64,000 nt of DNA from Rhodococcus sovatensis (GCF_037327425.1 NZ_CP147846.1:4092001-4156000); one strand, 5' to 3'; positions 17,235-26,870 are shown, numbered from the stretch's first letter. Notes: generated by a model from the letters alone, not told the origin. A program made the numbers and translations.

Positions 17235-17744
17235 TCAGGAAGCCAGAACTCTGCTGGGCAGGCGCGATCCGGTAGCCGACACAACAGCGTCGTCCGAGAA
17301 CGTGACGCCGCGGTCTTCGAGCCACGGAACGACGCCACCCACGACCCGCTCGAGGTTCCGCTGCTCAGGTCCGATCGGTATCAACGTCACACCGTCGGCC
17401 ACATCGGCGGCTTTCACGTCGGCGATAAGCCCTGCCAATCCCGACGGCGTACCGACGTACCGAATCGAATCAGGCCGCTCAGGCGCCTTCAGCGCCTCGA
17501 ACTCCCGACGCGCGGTTCGTGCGTCGTCGGCGATGTGAATCTCGATGTCGAGGAAGACCGCGACGCTGTCGGCGTCCTTGCCTACCTCGACGACCTCGGC
17601 ACGGGCGCGAGAACGGGCTTGCTGTCCTTCACGGAGATCCGAGGCGCGGACGCGTGTGAACGTCGCGGTCGGTCGAGCATCGGTGATTTCGGTCCAGGTT
17701 CCGGATGCCGTGAGAGCAACTCGGACAGCTGAGGTGTTCGACAT
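17235..17744 (-). CDS. LLM-class oxidoreductase C-terminal-like protein
   Basis: A 169-residue protein resembling only the C-terminal half of luciferase-like flavin monooxygenases (for example RYVGTPSGLAGLIADV and GVTLIPIGPEQRNLERVVGG). The N-terminal 50 residues do not look like the usual start of that family. The barrel strands that bind flavin at the N-terminus are missing, so it may be a degenerate remnant or a small paralogue with another role. Convergent with the YbaK gene. The coding call is supported by frame length and composition; function is weakly supported. Confidence 0.6.
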   Translation of the reverse strand: MSNTSAVRVALTASGTWTEITDARPTATFTRVRASDLREGQQARSRARAEVVEVGKDADSVAVFLDIEIHIADDARTARREFEALKAPERPDSIRYVGTPSGLAGLIADVKAADVADGVTLIPIGPEQRNLERVVGGVVPWLEDRGVTFSDDAVVSATGSRLPSRVLAS

Positions 17745-17881
17745 GAAGTGTTGTCCTGTCGTGCGAGCGAGGTGAGCGAGGTCTGCGGGCTACGCCGACG
17801 GCCTACACGACCCCGATGCCGTCCGGCACAGATCGACGTATCGATCACGCCAGAGGCGGCTCTGCGACAAGACAATTGCTG

Positions 17882-19225
17882 TCATGAAGCGATGCTAGCT
17901 GTTTGGCCGGTGCACGGGGTTCCCACACCTGCGGCGCCATCTGCGAGAGCTGGAAATGGACGCGGGTCGGGAACCGGATTCCACCACCCGTTTTCCTCCT
18001 CGTACGTCCACGATGGTCCCTGTGCGACTAGCTCGCCGACGGCGTCGATCAGACGGTCGACATCGGCGCCTGAACTGCCGAGGCCCAGGCTGGCCCGTAC
18101 GGCACCATCTGGATGTCCCAGTCGAGCCAACAGCGGATGCGCGCAGAATTTCCCGTCGCGAACGCCGATTCCATGCTCGGCGGAGAGATACGCCGCGACT
18201 TCACCGGGGCCATAACCGTCGACCGAAAATGTGACAATGCCCACACTTTCGGGAGCATCGTTCCACACCGTCAACAGCTGGACTCCGCCGATGGAGCTCA
18301 GCCCGTCGCGCAATCGGTCGGACAGCACCCGCTCGTGGTCCGCCGAGCCGCCAGCCTCATGCTGTGCGAGCGCCTCACACGCGGCCGCCAGTGCCACGAC
18401 ACCGAGAACATTCGGCGTGCCGGCCTCGTGCCGCGCGGGAACCGGCGCCCACTCGGTGCGGTCGAGGCCGACCGATCGCACCGCGCCCCCGCCGGCCAGA
18501 TAGGGCTCGGCAGCGTCCAGCCAATCGCGACGGCCGACGAGGACGCCTGCCCCGTGCGGTGCGTACAGCTTGTGGCCGGAGAACGCGAGATAGTCGACAC
18601 CGAGATCACCGATGTCGATGCGCCGATGCGGAACGAGCTGGGCGCCGTCGACGAGGATGCGCGCACCGTACCGGTGCGCAAGCGCGGCAAGTTCAGCTAT
18701 CGGCAACACCTCGCCGGTCACGTTCGATGCACCGGTGATTGCCAGCAGCGCAGCAGGTTTCGTAGACAGTTCTACTTCCAGCCGGACAAGCGTCTCGGCA
18801 ATGGACTCGGCCGCAACGACGACCCGACGATCGTTCCACGGCAACAGGTTCGCGTGATGCTCGATATCGAGCACCACGGTGTCCCCTGGAACGCATCCGG
18901 CCAGGAGATTGAGCGAATCGGTGGTATTCCTGGTGAAAATCACGACGGAATCACTTTGTGCACCAACGAAATCCGATACCGTCACCCGCGCCTTCTCGTA
19001 GGCTGCAGTGCACACCCGCGACGTATATCCCGCGCCACGGTGCACGCTCGAATAGAACGGTAGGAGTTCGGCGATGCGTTCGGTCACCGCAGCGAGCGCG
19101 GGTGCACTGGCCGCGTAGTCGAAATTGACGTAAGTGCAGGAACTTCCGTCGACGAGTGGCACCGACAGATCAGCTCCGCTGACGGAAGCGAACGAGGCAC
19201 ACGAGTGGTCGAGAACAGCAGTCAT
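17882..19225 (-). CDS. class V aminotransferase, cysteine desulfurase-like, SAM-IV controlled
   Basis: PLP enzyme of 447 residues. N-terminal VNFDYAASAPALAAV and the PLP lysine in SGHKLYAPHGAG are typical of the SufS/NifS and isopenicillin-epimerase-like group; HHANLLPW and the C-terminal GVRDGKFCAHPLL also fit, the latter placing a Cys near the usual desulfurase position. ATG 19225 has AAGGG about 9 nt upstream; the frame is open further into the leader but that stretch is riboswitch. SAM-dependent control suggests a role in sulfur metabolism rather than housekeeping Fe-S assembly. Substrate unproven. Confidence 0.85.
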   Translation of the reverse strand: MTAVLDHSCASFASVSGADLSVPLVDGSSCTYVNFDYAASAPALAAVTERIAELLPFYSSVHRGAGYTSRVCTAAYEKARVTVSDFVGAQSDSVVIFTRNTTDSLNLLAGCVPGDTVVLDIEHHANLLPWNDRRVVVAAESIAETLVRLEVELSTKPAALLAITGASNVTGEVLPIAELAALAHRYGARILVDGAQLVPHRRIDIGDLGVDYLAFSGHKLYAPHGAGVLVGRRDWLDAAEPYLAGGGAVRSVGLDRTEWAPVPARHEAGTPNVLGVVALAAACEALAQHEAGGSADHERVLSDRLRDGLSSIGGVQLLTVWNDAPESVGIVTFSVDGYGPGEVAAYLSAEHGIGVRDGKFCAHPLLARLGHPDGAVRASLGLGSSGADVDRLIDAVGELVAQGPSWTYEEENGWWNPVPDPRPFPALADGAAGVGTPCTGQTASIAS

Positions 19226-19232
19226 GACAAAT

Positions 19233-19253
19233 AACCCTTGTCGATCAAGGGAC
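19233..19253 (-). promoter_or_regulatory. ribosome-site sequestering hairpin of the SAM-IV leader
   Basis: On the minus strand CCCTT-GATCGAC-AAGGG forms a small stem whose 3' arm is the AAGGG ribosome-binding site, about 9 nt before the ATG at 19225. This is a natural expression platform for translational control by the upstream SAM-IV aptamer. Confidence 0.6.
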
Positions 19254-19334
19254 CCTGGGGAGATCACACGGAAATAGCCAGTCACGTGTAGAGACCGATC
19301 ACATGTGAATACCGTCGAGTCCGCGCTTGCTGCA

Positions 19335-19436
19335 CCGGTTTTCCGATGCCAGCCTGGTCGTCACCCGGAGCACCCCACCGCGGAGGAGGGTTGCCGACCA
19401 GCAAGCCGGGGCTTGATGCTGGTACTCATGACCTGG
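19335..19436 (-). promoter_or_regulatory. SAM-IV riboswitch
   Basis: The minus-strand leader holds the conserved SAM-IV pieces in order: GGTCATGAGTACCAGC, then TCAAGCCCCGGCTTGCTGG, then CGGCAACCCTCC, then CGCGGTGGGGTGCTCCGGGT and a closing GACGACC. SAM-IV aptamers are described from Actinomycetales in front of sulfur-metabolism genes; binding S-adenosylmethionine normally lowers expression. The target is the class V aminotransferase gene about 110 nt downstream. Confidence 0.93.
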
Positions 19437-19441
19437 ACACG

Positions 19442-19471
19442 AGGATGGCAAACACAGTGAGGGATTGTCAA
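19442..19471 (-). promoter_or_regulatory. probable promoter of the SAM-IV leader
   Basis: Minus strand: TTGACA (rc of 19466-19471), an 18-nt spacer and CATCCT (rc of 19442-19447). The predicted transcript start would fall just before the aptamer. By eye only. The rest of this intergenic region toward the NRPS gene (19472-19636) holds no clear site on the plus strand. Confidence 0.5.
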
Positions 19472-19636
19472 CCCGGCAGGTAGGAAACCTGCAACTGGAC
19501 TAAACTGCCCCAGTGCCGAGCCCGTCCGAAAACCACGTCCGTTCACCTTCTGGCCAACCGAATATGAGATAACCACCGTCACGCGTACTGACGTTCCACT
19601 TGCATTTCGGTGCTATACGAGAAGAAGGACACCCGG

Positions 19637-22600
19637 TTGTCTGTGCAATCACAATCGGATTCGACAGGCACGCAGCGCTCCGCTGCGGTGCCCGCCGAAT
19701 TCTTGCGATCCGAGCGCGCTCCCCAGGAGCGGACGCTCATCGATGTCCTGCGCTCGACCACCTCTCGCTTCCCCGATTCCCCGGCAATCGACGACGGCAC
19801 GGTCTCGGTCACCTACCGTGAGCTACTGGAGGACATCGACGAGGGTGCGCAGTGGCTGGCCCGAGCGGGAGTGCGCCGCGGCGACCGCGTCGGAATCAGG
19901 ATGCCGTCGGGTTCCTTCTCGCTCTACGTCGCGATTCTGTCGATACTCAACGCCGGTGCCGCCTATGTACCTGTCGACGCGGACGACCCGGACGAGCGCG
20001 CCGAACTGGTCTTCGGCGATGCCAAGGTCACCGCAGTCGTGACGGCCGGTGGTATCGCCGCAGGCACGGCCGACAAGCAGGACACCCCGGCCCCCGACAC
20101 TCTCACAACGCCGAGTCCCGACGACGACGCCTGGGTCATCTTCACGTCCGGCTCGACCGGCACCCCGAAGGGAGTCGCCGTCAGCCACCGCAACGCAGCG
20201 GCGTTCGTCGACGCCGAAGCCTCGATGTTCATGCAGGACGATCCACTCGGACCTGGCGACCGCGTATTGGCGGGCCTGTCGGTGGCATTCGATGCCTCGT
20301 GTGAGGAGATGTGGCTGGCCTGGCGCCACGGCGCGTGTCTCGTCCCGGCCCCTCGGGCTCTCGTTCGAAGCGGATTCGACCTCGGGCCGTGGCTGGTCTC
20401 GCGGGACATCACCGTCGTCTCGACGGTCCCCACCCTTGCAGCGCTGTGGCCAGCGGTCGCCCTCGAAGCAGTACGTCTGCTGATCTTCGGCGGTGAAGCC
20501 TGCCCACCCGAGTTGGCCGAGCGCCTGGCCGTCGACGGCCGCGAAGTCTGGAACACCTACGGGCCGACGGAAGCGACCGTGGTCGCCTGCGCGTCGATCA
20601 TGGACGGCAAGGGTCCGGTTCGGATCGGCCTTCCACTCGACGGCTGGGATCTCGCCGTCGTCGACGCGTCGGGAAATCCCGTCGCAGTCGGGGAGGTCGG
20701 CGAACTGGTCATCGGCGGCGTCGGGCTCGCGCGCTACCTGGATCCGGCCAAGGACGCCGAGAAATACGCCCCGATGCCGACGCTGGGCTGGGACCGGGCG
20801 TACCGCAGCGGCGATCTCGTCCGGCTCGAACTCGAGGGTCTGCTCTTCCAGGGCCGCGCCGACGATCAGATCAAGCTGGGCGGCCGACGCATCGAGCTCG
20901 GCGAGATCGACAACGCGCTGCAGGCATTACCCGGCGTCGGCGGAGCCGCAGCAGCCGTCCGAAAGACCGGCGCGGGCAACTCCGTCCTCGTCGGCTACCT
21001 CGCCAGCACCGACCCCAATTTCGATCTCGATGCGGCGCGGAAGATTCTGGCCGAGCAACTGCCGTCGGCTCTCGTCCCTCGACTCGCGCTCGTCGAGGAG
21101 ATGCCGACGCGAACCTCCGGCAAAGTCGACCGCAACGCCTTGCCGTGGCCGCTCCCCGGCACCAGCGAGACGTCGGATCTGAGTGGTACGGCAGGCTGGG
21201 TCGCCGAACTGTGGACCAACATTCTCGGCGCCCAGGTCTCCGACGAGAATGCCGACTTCTTCCAGAACGGTGGCGGTTCCCTGTCCGCTGCCCAGCTCGT
21301 GACGGCACTGCGCGAACGGTTCCCGGAGATCACCGTCGCGCAGCTCTACGACCACCCCCGGCTGGGATCTCTCGCCCGCTATCTCGACGAGTTGAAGCCG
21401 CCCGTGGAGGTCGTACCCCGCGACGTCGAGCCGACGTCCCGTACAGCTCAGTGGACGCAGATTGCCGCAACCGTTCCACTGACCACGTTGACGGGGCTGC
21501 AGTGGATCACATGGGTGGGAATCCTGTTCAACGTGATGTCGTGGTTCGCCGACGTGCCCTGGGCACCGACGCTGTCCTGGTGGTGGGTTCTTATCGCGTT
21601 CCTGCTGTTCATCACACCGGTCGGCCGCATGGCGATCTCCGTCGTCGGTTCCCGTCTGCTGCTGGCAGGCCTGAAGCCCGGTGCCTACCGCCGAGGCGGA
21701 AGCGCCCACATTCGCCTGTGGACAGCGACGCGTCTCACCGACGCCAGCGGGGCGTCGAACCTGTCCGGAGCACCGTGGATGGTCTACTACGCCCGAGCAC
21801 TCGGCGCGAAGATCGGCAAGGGCGTCGACCTGCACACTTTGCCCCCGGTGACCGGCATGCTCGAACTCGGCGACGGTTGTTCCGTCGAACCCGAGGTCGA
21901 TCTCACCGGCCATTGGATCGACGGCGACATCGTCTACATCGGTGCCATCAAGATCGGCGCGGGCGCAACCGTCGGCGCCAGGTCGACGCTGCTTCCCGGG
22001 ACATCCGTCGGCAAGAACGCGGTCGTGAGTGCAGGCTCAGCCGTCGTCGGACGTGTGAAAGCCGGTCAGCTGTGGGCGGGATCCCCCGCCACCAAGGTCG
22101 GCAAAGCCGAGCATCCGTGGCCCGAACACGCTCCCCCGCGGGCCACCCACTGGGTGTTCGCATACGGCGTCGCATCGTTGTTCCTCTCGGGCATGGCGAT
22201 CTTCTCCCTCGGAGTTTCGCTGGTGCTGATGGGCTGGTGGCTGCACACGGCGACGACACTCCTCGGCGCCATCGGACGCGCCGCGATCATGTTGCCGGTC
22301 GCGACACTCGTCTCACTCGGAACATTCGCGCTGATCACACTGGTCGCGGTCCGTCTGCTGAGCATCGGTCTCACCGCGGGCTATCACCCGGTGCGTAGTC
22401 GGATCGGGTGGCAGGTGTGGGCCACCGAGCGTTTGATGGACTCGGCCCGCACGTTCCTGTTCCCGCTCTACGCCTCCCTGCTGACCCCGCACTGGCTGCG
22501 GGCGCTCGGTGCGAAGATCGGCAAGGACGTCGAGGCGTCGACGGTGCTGATGATCCCCAAGTTCACCACCGTCGCCGACGGCGCGTTCCTGGCCGACGAC

Positions 22601-23572
22601 ACCATGGTTGCGAGCTACGAACTCGGCGGCGGATGGATGCACCTCGGCGACGCCAAGGTGGGCAAGCGGGCATTTCTCGGCAACTCCGGCATGACCGGAC
22701 CCGGTCGAACCGTCCCCAAGAACGGGCTCGTCGCCGTGCTGTCGGCGACGCCGGACAAAGCGAAGTCGGGTTCCTCGTGGCTCGGTAGTCCGCCAGTGCG
22801 GTTGCGGCGGTCCGCGGGGCGCGCCGATTCCTCTCGCACCTTCGATCCATCCATGAAGCTCAAATTGGCCCGGTCGTTCGTCGAGACCTGCCGTCTAATT
22901 CCAGTGATGGTGACGTTCGGCATCGGGCTCGGGGTGCTGTTCGGATTGACCGCGCTGGCCGAGGAGTTCGGGTACTGGCTCGCCGCGCTGCTCAGTGGCG
23001 TCGTGCTGCTCGTGGCGGGGGCGGTCGCTGCAGCTGTTTCGGCCGCGGCGAAATGGGCGTGGGTCGGCCGGATCGACAAGGTCGAACACCCACTGTGGAG
23101 CTCGTTCGTGTGGCGCAACGAGGTCGCGGACACATTCGTCGAGACCGTCGCCGCGCCGTGGTTCGCCCGTGCCGCCGAGGGAACAGCCGTGCTTAACATG
23201 TGGTTGCGCTGGCTGGGAGCCGACATCGGCCGCGGCGTGTGGTGCGAAACGTACTGGCTTCCCGAGGCGGATCTGGTGACGCTCGAAGATGGCGCAACGG
23301 TGAACAGAGGGTGCGTTGTGCAGACGCACTTGTTCCATGATCGGATTATGTCCATGGACAGCGTCACACTCGGTCGGGGAGCAACTCTCGGTCAGCACTG
23401 CGTCGCGCTACCTGCCGCCGGTATCGGCGAAGGCGCGACCGTCGGACCTGCGTCTCTCGTGATGCGCGGCGACACCGTGCCGGCGCACACTCGTTGGCAG
23501 GGCAATCCGATCGCACCGTGGGCGAAGGGCGACCCGTATGCACGCATCGTGGCCGCTCAGGACAGCCTATGA
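19637..23572 (+). CDS. Pls/PosA-type non-ribosomal peptide synthetase
   Basis: Large membrane NRPS (1311 residues) of the type of epsilon-poly-L-lysine synthetase. An adenylation domain (residues 1-510: FTSGSTGTPKG near 168, NTYGPTEATV, YRSGDLVRLELEG) is followed by a carrier domain with phosphopantetheine serine about 548 (NGGGSLSAAQLV), then about six membrane helices separating three soluble left-handed beta-helix-like repeat domains typical of this family. No condensation or thioesterase domain. TTG 19637 is chosen because AAGGA lies 7 nt upstream; GTG 19610 is in frame but lacks a site. Its stop overlaps the start of an M1 peptidase gene. The product is probably a short homopolymer of one amino acid; which one is unknown. 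Confidence 0.9.
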   Translation: MSVQSQSDSTGTQRSAAVPAEFLRSERAPQERTLIDVLRSTTSRFPDSPAIDDGTVSVTYRELLEDIDEGAQWLARAGVRRGDRVGIRMPSGSFSLYVAILSILNAGAAYVPVDADDPDERAELVFGDAKVTAVVTAGGIAAGTADKQDTPAPDTLTTPSPDDDAWVIFTSGSTGTPKGVAVSHRNAAAFVDAEASMFMQDDPLGPGDRVLAGLSVAFDASCEEMWLAWRHGACLVPAPRALVRSGFDLGPWLVSRDITVVSTVPTLAALWPAVALEAVRLLIFGGEACPPELAERLAVDGREVWNTYGPTEATVVACASIMDGKGPVRIGLPLDGWDLAVVDASGNPVAVGEVGELVIGGVGLARYLDPAKDAEKYAPMPTLGWDRAYRSGDLVRLELEGLLFQGRADDQIKLGGRRIELGEIDNALQALPGVGGAAAAVRKTGAGNSVLVGYLASTDPNFDLDAARKILAEQLPSALVPRLALVEEMPTRTSGKVDRNALPWPLPGTSETSDLSGTAGWVAELWTNILGAQVSDENADFFQNGGGSLSAAQLVTALRERFPEITVAQLYDHPRLGSLARYLDELKPPVEVVPRDVEPTSRTAQWTQIAATVPLTTLTGLQWITWVGILFNVMSWFADVPWAPTLSWWWVLIAFLLFITPVGRMAISVVGSRLLLAGLKPGAYRRGGSAHIRLWTATRLTDASGASNLSGAPWMVYYARALGAKIGKGVDLHTLPPVTGMLELGDGCSVEPEVDLTGHWIDGDIVYIGAIKIGAGATVGARSTLLPGTSVGKNAVVSAGSAVVGRVKAGQLWAGSPATKVGKAEHPWPEHAPPRATHWVFAYGVASLFLSGMAIFSLGVSLVLMGWWLHTATTLLGAIGRAAIMLPVATLVSLGTFALITLVAVRLLSIGLTAGYHPVRSRIGWQVWATERLMDSARTFLFPLYASLLTPHWLRALGAKIGKDVEASTVLMIPKFTTVADGAFLADDTMVASYELGGGWMHLGDAKVGKRAFLGNSGMTGPGRTVPKNGLVAVLSATPDKAKSGSSWLGSPPVRLRRSAGRADSSRTFDPSMKLKLARSFVETCRLIPVMVTFGIGLGVLFGLTALAEEFGYWLAALLSGVVLLVAGAVAAAVSAAAKWAWVGRIDKVEHPLWSSFVWRNEVADTFVETVAAPWFARAAEGTAVLNMWLRWLGADIGRGVWCETYWLPEADLVTLEDGATVNRGCVVQTHLFHDRIMSMDSVTLGRGATLGQHCVALPAAGIGEGATVGPASLVMRGDTVPAHTRWQGNPIAPWAKGDPYARIVAAQDSL

Positions 23573-24915
23573 AATTCGGTGGCTCCAAACTTGTGACTCC
23601 GGTGTTCGATCTCGATCGTTCCGACGCGCCGATCGACGAGTACCTCCCACAGAACGGCAATCGCGGATACCGCGTGTCCCGGTACGAACTCGATCTCGAA
23701 TACAAGGTCGAGAGCAACCGGCTCGCAGGCAAAGCGAAGATCACCGCGGTCACCACGGCCACCATCGCGAAGTTCTCCTTCGATCTCGGGCCTGCGCTCC
23801 GTGTGGCGAAGGTATCGGTCAACGGATCTCGTTCGGTCAAGTTCAGTCAGCAGCGAGGCAAGCTCAAGATCACTCCCGCGAAACCCATCGCATCCGGTGC
23901 TGCCCTCGTCGTCACGATCCAATACAGCGGAACTCCGAAGCCGATCCACGGGTTCTGGGGCGAGGTCGGGTGGGACGAACTGACCGAAGGATCGATCGTC
24001 GCCAGTCAGCCGAACGGCGCGGCGTCGTGGTTTCCATGCGACGACCACCCGGTCTCCAAAGCTAGCTACGGCATCACCATCACCACCGATTCGCCCTACT
24101 ACGCCGTCGCCAACGGGACGTTGGTGCGCAAGCAGACACGCGCCAGCCGCACGACATGGGTGTACGAGCAGCCCGAGCCGATGGCGACGTACCTCGCAAC
24201 CATCCAGATCGGCCCCTACAGCCAGCACACCACCTCTGCAGGACCGGTCGTCATGAAAGCAGTTCTGCCGCATCGGCTTCGGCAGAATTTCGACCACGAC
24301 TTCGGCCGTCAGACCGAGATGATGAGCACGTTCACGCGCCTCTTCGGCCCCTACCCGTTCGCGGCCTATACCGTCGTGATCACCGACGACGATCTCGAAA
24401 TCCCCGTCGAGGCACAGGGTTTGTCGATCTTCGGCGCCAACCACTGTTCCGGTACGCGGTACTTCGAACGGCTCGTCGCGCATGAGCTGGCACACCAGTG
24501 GTTCGGCAACAGTCTGACGCTCGGCAGGTGGAAGGACATCTGGCTGCACGAGGGCTTCGCCTGCTACTCCGAATGGATCTGGGCCGAGAACTCCGGCGGC
24601 AGCTCGGCGCGGGACAAGGCGCGACGCGTACACACGATGCAGCGAGGCCTCCCCCGAGACCTGGTTCTCGGAGATCCCGGCCCTGCCAAGTTGTTCGACG
24701 ATCGCGTCTACAAGCGCGGAGCACTGACGCTGCACGCGCTACGCACGATGATCGGCGACGAGAAATTCTTCGGGCTGATCCAGGAATGGACGTCGGAATA
24801 CCGGTACTCCACCGTCAGCACTGCGGACTTCACGGATCTGGCATCACGGTACGGCTGTCCTCGCACTCTGTGGGACGAGTGGCTGAACTCCACCCAGCTG
24901 CCGGCATTGCCGTAG
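23569..24915 (+). CDS. M1 family metallopeptidase
   Basis: Zinc aminopeptidase-type protein of 448 residues. The zinc site HELAHQWFGNSLT, with the second glutamate in LHEGFACYSEW, is complete. The usual exopeptidase motif G-x-M-E-N is replaced by PVEAQGLSIFG, a variant also seen in other bacterial M1 members. No signal peptide is visible. ATG 23569 overlaps the NRPS stop (ATGA), so translation of the two is coupled. In epsilon-poly-lysine producers a peptide-degrading M1 enzyme accompanies the synthetase; this one may likewise trim or degrade the NRPS product. Confidence 0.93.
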   Translation: MKFGGSKLVTPVFDLDRSDAPIDEYLPQNGNRGYRVSRYELDLEYKVESNRLAGKAKITAVTTATIAKFSFDLGPALRVAKVSVNGSRSVKFSQQRGKLKITPAKPIASGAALVVTIQYSGTPKPIHGFWGEVGWDELTEGSIVASQPNGAASWFPCDDHPVSKASYGITITTDSPYYAVANGTLVRKQTRASRTTWVYEQPEPMATYLATIQIGPYSQHTTSAGPVVMKAVLPHRLRQNFDHDFGRQTEMMSTFTRLFGPYPFAAYTVVITDDDLEIPVEAQGLSIFGANHCSGTRYFERLVAHELAHQWFGNSLTLGRWKDIWLHEGFACYSEWIWAENSGGSSARDKARRVHTMQRGLPRDLVLGDPGPAKLFDDRVYKRGALTLHALRTMIGDEKFFGLIQEWTSEYRYSTVSTADFTDLASRYGCPRTLWDEWLNSTQLPALP

Positions 24916-24918
24916 GGC

Positions 24919-26163
24919 TCAGCTGAGCTCAGCCCCTTCGGCGGGCAGGTGGGAAGTCGAGCGGGTACGAACGAACACCCAGCAGATCGCGGCAAACACG
25001 GCACCGACCACGAAGATCGCCGGATAGGTGACGACGCCCGGCCACGTCTCCGTCAGCGCCGACAGGATCGCCGGAATCGCAAAGCCGAGGTAGGTCAGCG
25101 AGTAGAAGACAGCGGTGAGCCCCGCGAGGTCGTCGGGGCCCGCGATCCGTTGCACCTCTTGTAATCCCGAAACCAACGCCATGCCGTAGCCGCACCCGAG
25201 AACAGCGGCGGCGATCAATGCGGCGGCGATGGTGAGAACCGACGCCGCCCACGCCGCGAGCAGCATGCCCACGACGAGAATCGTCAATGCGACGAGGGCA
25301 CCGCGCGCTGCATCGGGAGTGTCGATTCTGCGTCCGACGGCCTGAATCGCAAAGCCGGCACCGAGTGCGATGACGGACATCAACGCGGACAACGCAATCG
25401 GGTGACCACCGCTTCGGTCGGCCATCAGCGAGGGCAGCACGGCGTACGCGACGCTGGCCGCGCCGAACACCCACGGTGCGAGCGGGACGACGACTGCCAG
25501 AAAGCGCCGGTGCGTCGCGGCTGGAATCTTCAAGTCGTCGACCAGCGGGGCGCGCATCGCACGGGGCACCGCGCTGCGTGTCTCGGACACGGCGATCATG
25601 CCGACACCCGCGACGATGCAGATGCTGACGTGCACCACGTAGGCAAGATGAGTCGGCCACGGCGCCCACTGAGCGAGAATTCCCGCGACACCGGCGCCGA
25701 GTGCGAATCCTGCAGTTAGGCTCATCGCCTGGCGACGGGCCCCTGCCCCCGGGGCGCTCTGCGGATCCAACGCGGATAGTTCCTTGATCCAACTACCGCC
25801 GACCGCCATGCCGATCCCGAGGGCGACGCCACTGAGAACGCGTCCACCGAACAGAATGCCCGCCGTGTCTGCCCCGAGCGCGATGAGGATCGACCCGGCG
25901 GCGGCCACCGCCGTCGCGGGCAACATGATCGGACGCCTACCGACTCGATCGGACAAGGATCCGCAGATCAGCAGAGCCGGAACGATTCCAATGACGTACG
26001 CGAACAAGAACATGTCCACCGCAACGGCTGAGAACCCATGTTCGAGGCGGTACATCACCAGCAAAGGAGTGAACTCGTTTCCACCCCATGCCACCGCGAA
26101 CAACCCGGCTGCAACCAGAATCCACTGCCGGGTTTTCGTCTCGATCGACGCCGTGAGTGTCAT
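24919..26163 (-). CDS. MFS transporter
   Basis: A 414-residue, 12-helix major facilitator. The cytoplasmic loop motif after helix 2 reads GSLSDRVGRRPIM, the MFS signature. It is translationally coupled (4-nt ATGA overlap) to a GntR regulator immediately upstream on the same strand, so it is likely regulated by that protein in response to its substrate. Substrate not evident. The 3' end converges on the M1 peptidase gene with a 3-nt gap. Confidence 0.92.
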   Translation of the reverse strand: MTLTASIETKTRQWILVAAGLFAVAWGGNEFTPLLVMYRLEHGFSAVAVDMFLFAYVIGIVPALLICGSLSDRVGRRPIMLPATAVAAAGSILIALGADTAGILFGGRVLSGVALGIGMAVGGSWIKELSALDPQSAPGAGARRQAMSLTAGFALGAGVAGILAQWAPWPTHLAYVVHVSICIVAGVGMIAVSETRSAVPRAMRAPLVDDLKIPAATHRRFLAVVVPLAPWVFGAASVAYAVLPSLMADRSGGHPIALSALMSVIALGAGFAIQAVGRRIDTPDAARGALVALTILVVGMLLAAWAASVLTIAAALIAAAVLGCGYGMALVSGLQEVQRIAGPDDLAGLTAVFYSLTYLGFAIPAILSALTETWPGVVTYPAIFVVGAVFAAICWVFVRTRSTSHLPAEGAELS

Positions 26164-26810
26164 CTCGTGCCCCTGTCGTTCAGTCCGTGCGTTCGACGCA
26201 TGTGCGCGTCGACGGCGGTCGCAAATCCGTCCACGTCGGCCGCCTCGATCGAGTCCGCCAGTACGCGATGCTCGTCGACGATCCGCGAGAGCTGATCCGG
26301 ATCTCGCTCGAGCGAATGCGTCGTCATCCGTCGCTGTCGCTCGCGGAGTCCGTCGTAGAACGCATCGAGCAACGGGTTGCCGCCTGCCCGCACGATGAGA
26401 CGGTGGAAATCGGCGTCGGCCGCGCTGAACTCCGCCCTCGTTCCGGTGGCTGCGATCTGGCCTTGTCGTTCGAGGTTGGCCCTCAACTGGACGACCAGGT
26501 GCTCGCGGATTCGCTCGTCGGCTGCGAAGGCGCGGACACTACCGGTTTCGACGAGCCACCGCGCGGAGACCACATGCTCTGCCTCGCCGGGCGCGATGGA
26601 CACGACCAGCGCGCCACGTTTGGGATAGAGCCGCATCCAGCCTTCGACCTGCAGGCGGAGGAACGCCTCACGGACGGGTGTTCGGCTCATCTCCATGCGG
26701 CCGGCGATGTCGCCCTCGCTGACCAGCTCACCACCTGGGAGTTCGCCCGTGACGATCATTTCCTTGACCGTCACATAGGCCTGCTCGGATGCTGAATACG
26801 ACTTGGACAC
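26160..26810 (-). CDS. GntR family regulator (FCD type)
   Basis: A 216-residue regulator: N-terminal winged helix (LVSEGDIAGRMEMSRTPVRE and LYPKRGALVV) and an all-helical FCD effector domain with metal-ligand candidates D and H in ADADFHRLIVRAGGN and the later H of EHRVLADSI. GTG 26810 has no ribosome site but a TAGTAT -10-like box 7 nt upstream, so the message may be leaderless. First gene of a two-gene unit with the MFS transporter. Confidence 0.92.
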   Translation of the reverse strand: MSKSYSASEQAYVTVKEMIVTGELPGGELVSEGDIAGRMEMSRTPVREAFLRLQVEGWMRLYPKRGALVVSIAPGEAEHVVSARWLVETGSVRAFAADERIREHLVVQLRANLERQGQIAATGTRAEFSAADADFHRLIVRAGGNPLLDAFYDGLRERQRRMTTHSLERDPDQLSRIVDEHRVLADSIEAADVDGFATAVDAHMRRTHGLNDRGTR

Positions 26811-26870
26811 GACATAGATACTAGATGGCGCACTGTCGGGGCGACCACCGTGGGGTGTCCTGCAGTTAGG

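Noticed and set aside
19361..19582. 73-residue minus-strand frame in the SAM-IV region
   Set aside because: It crosses the riboswitch aptamer, whose conserved sequence is explained by RNA structure; no protein family signature.
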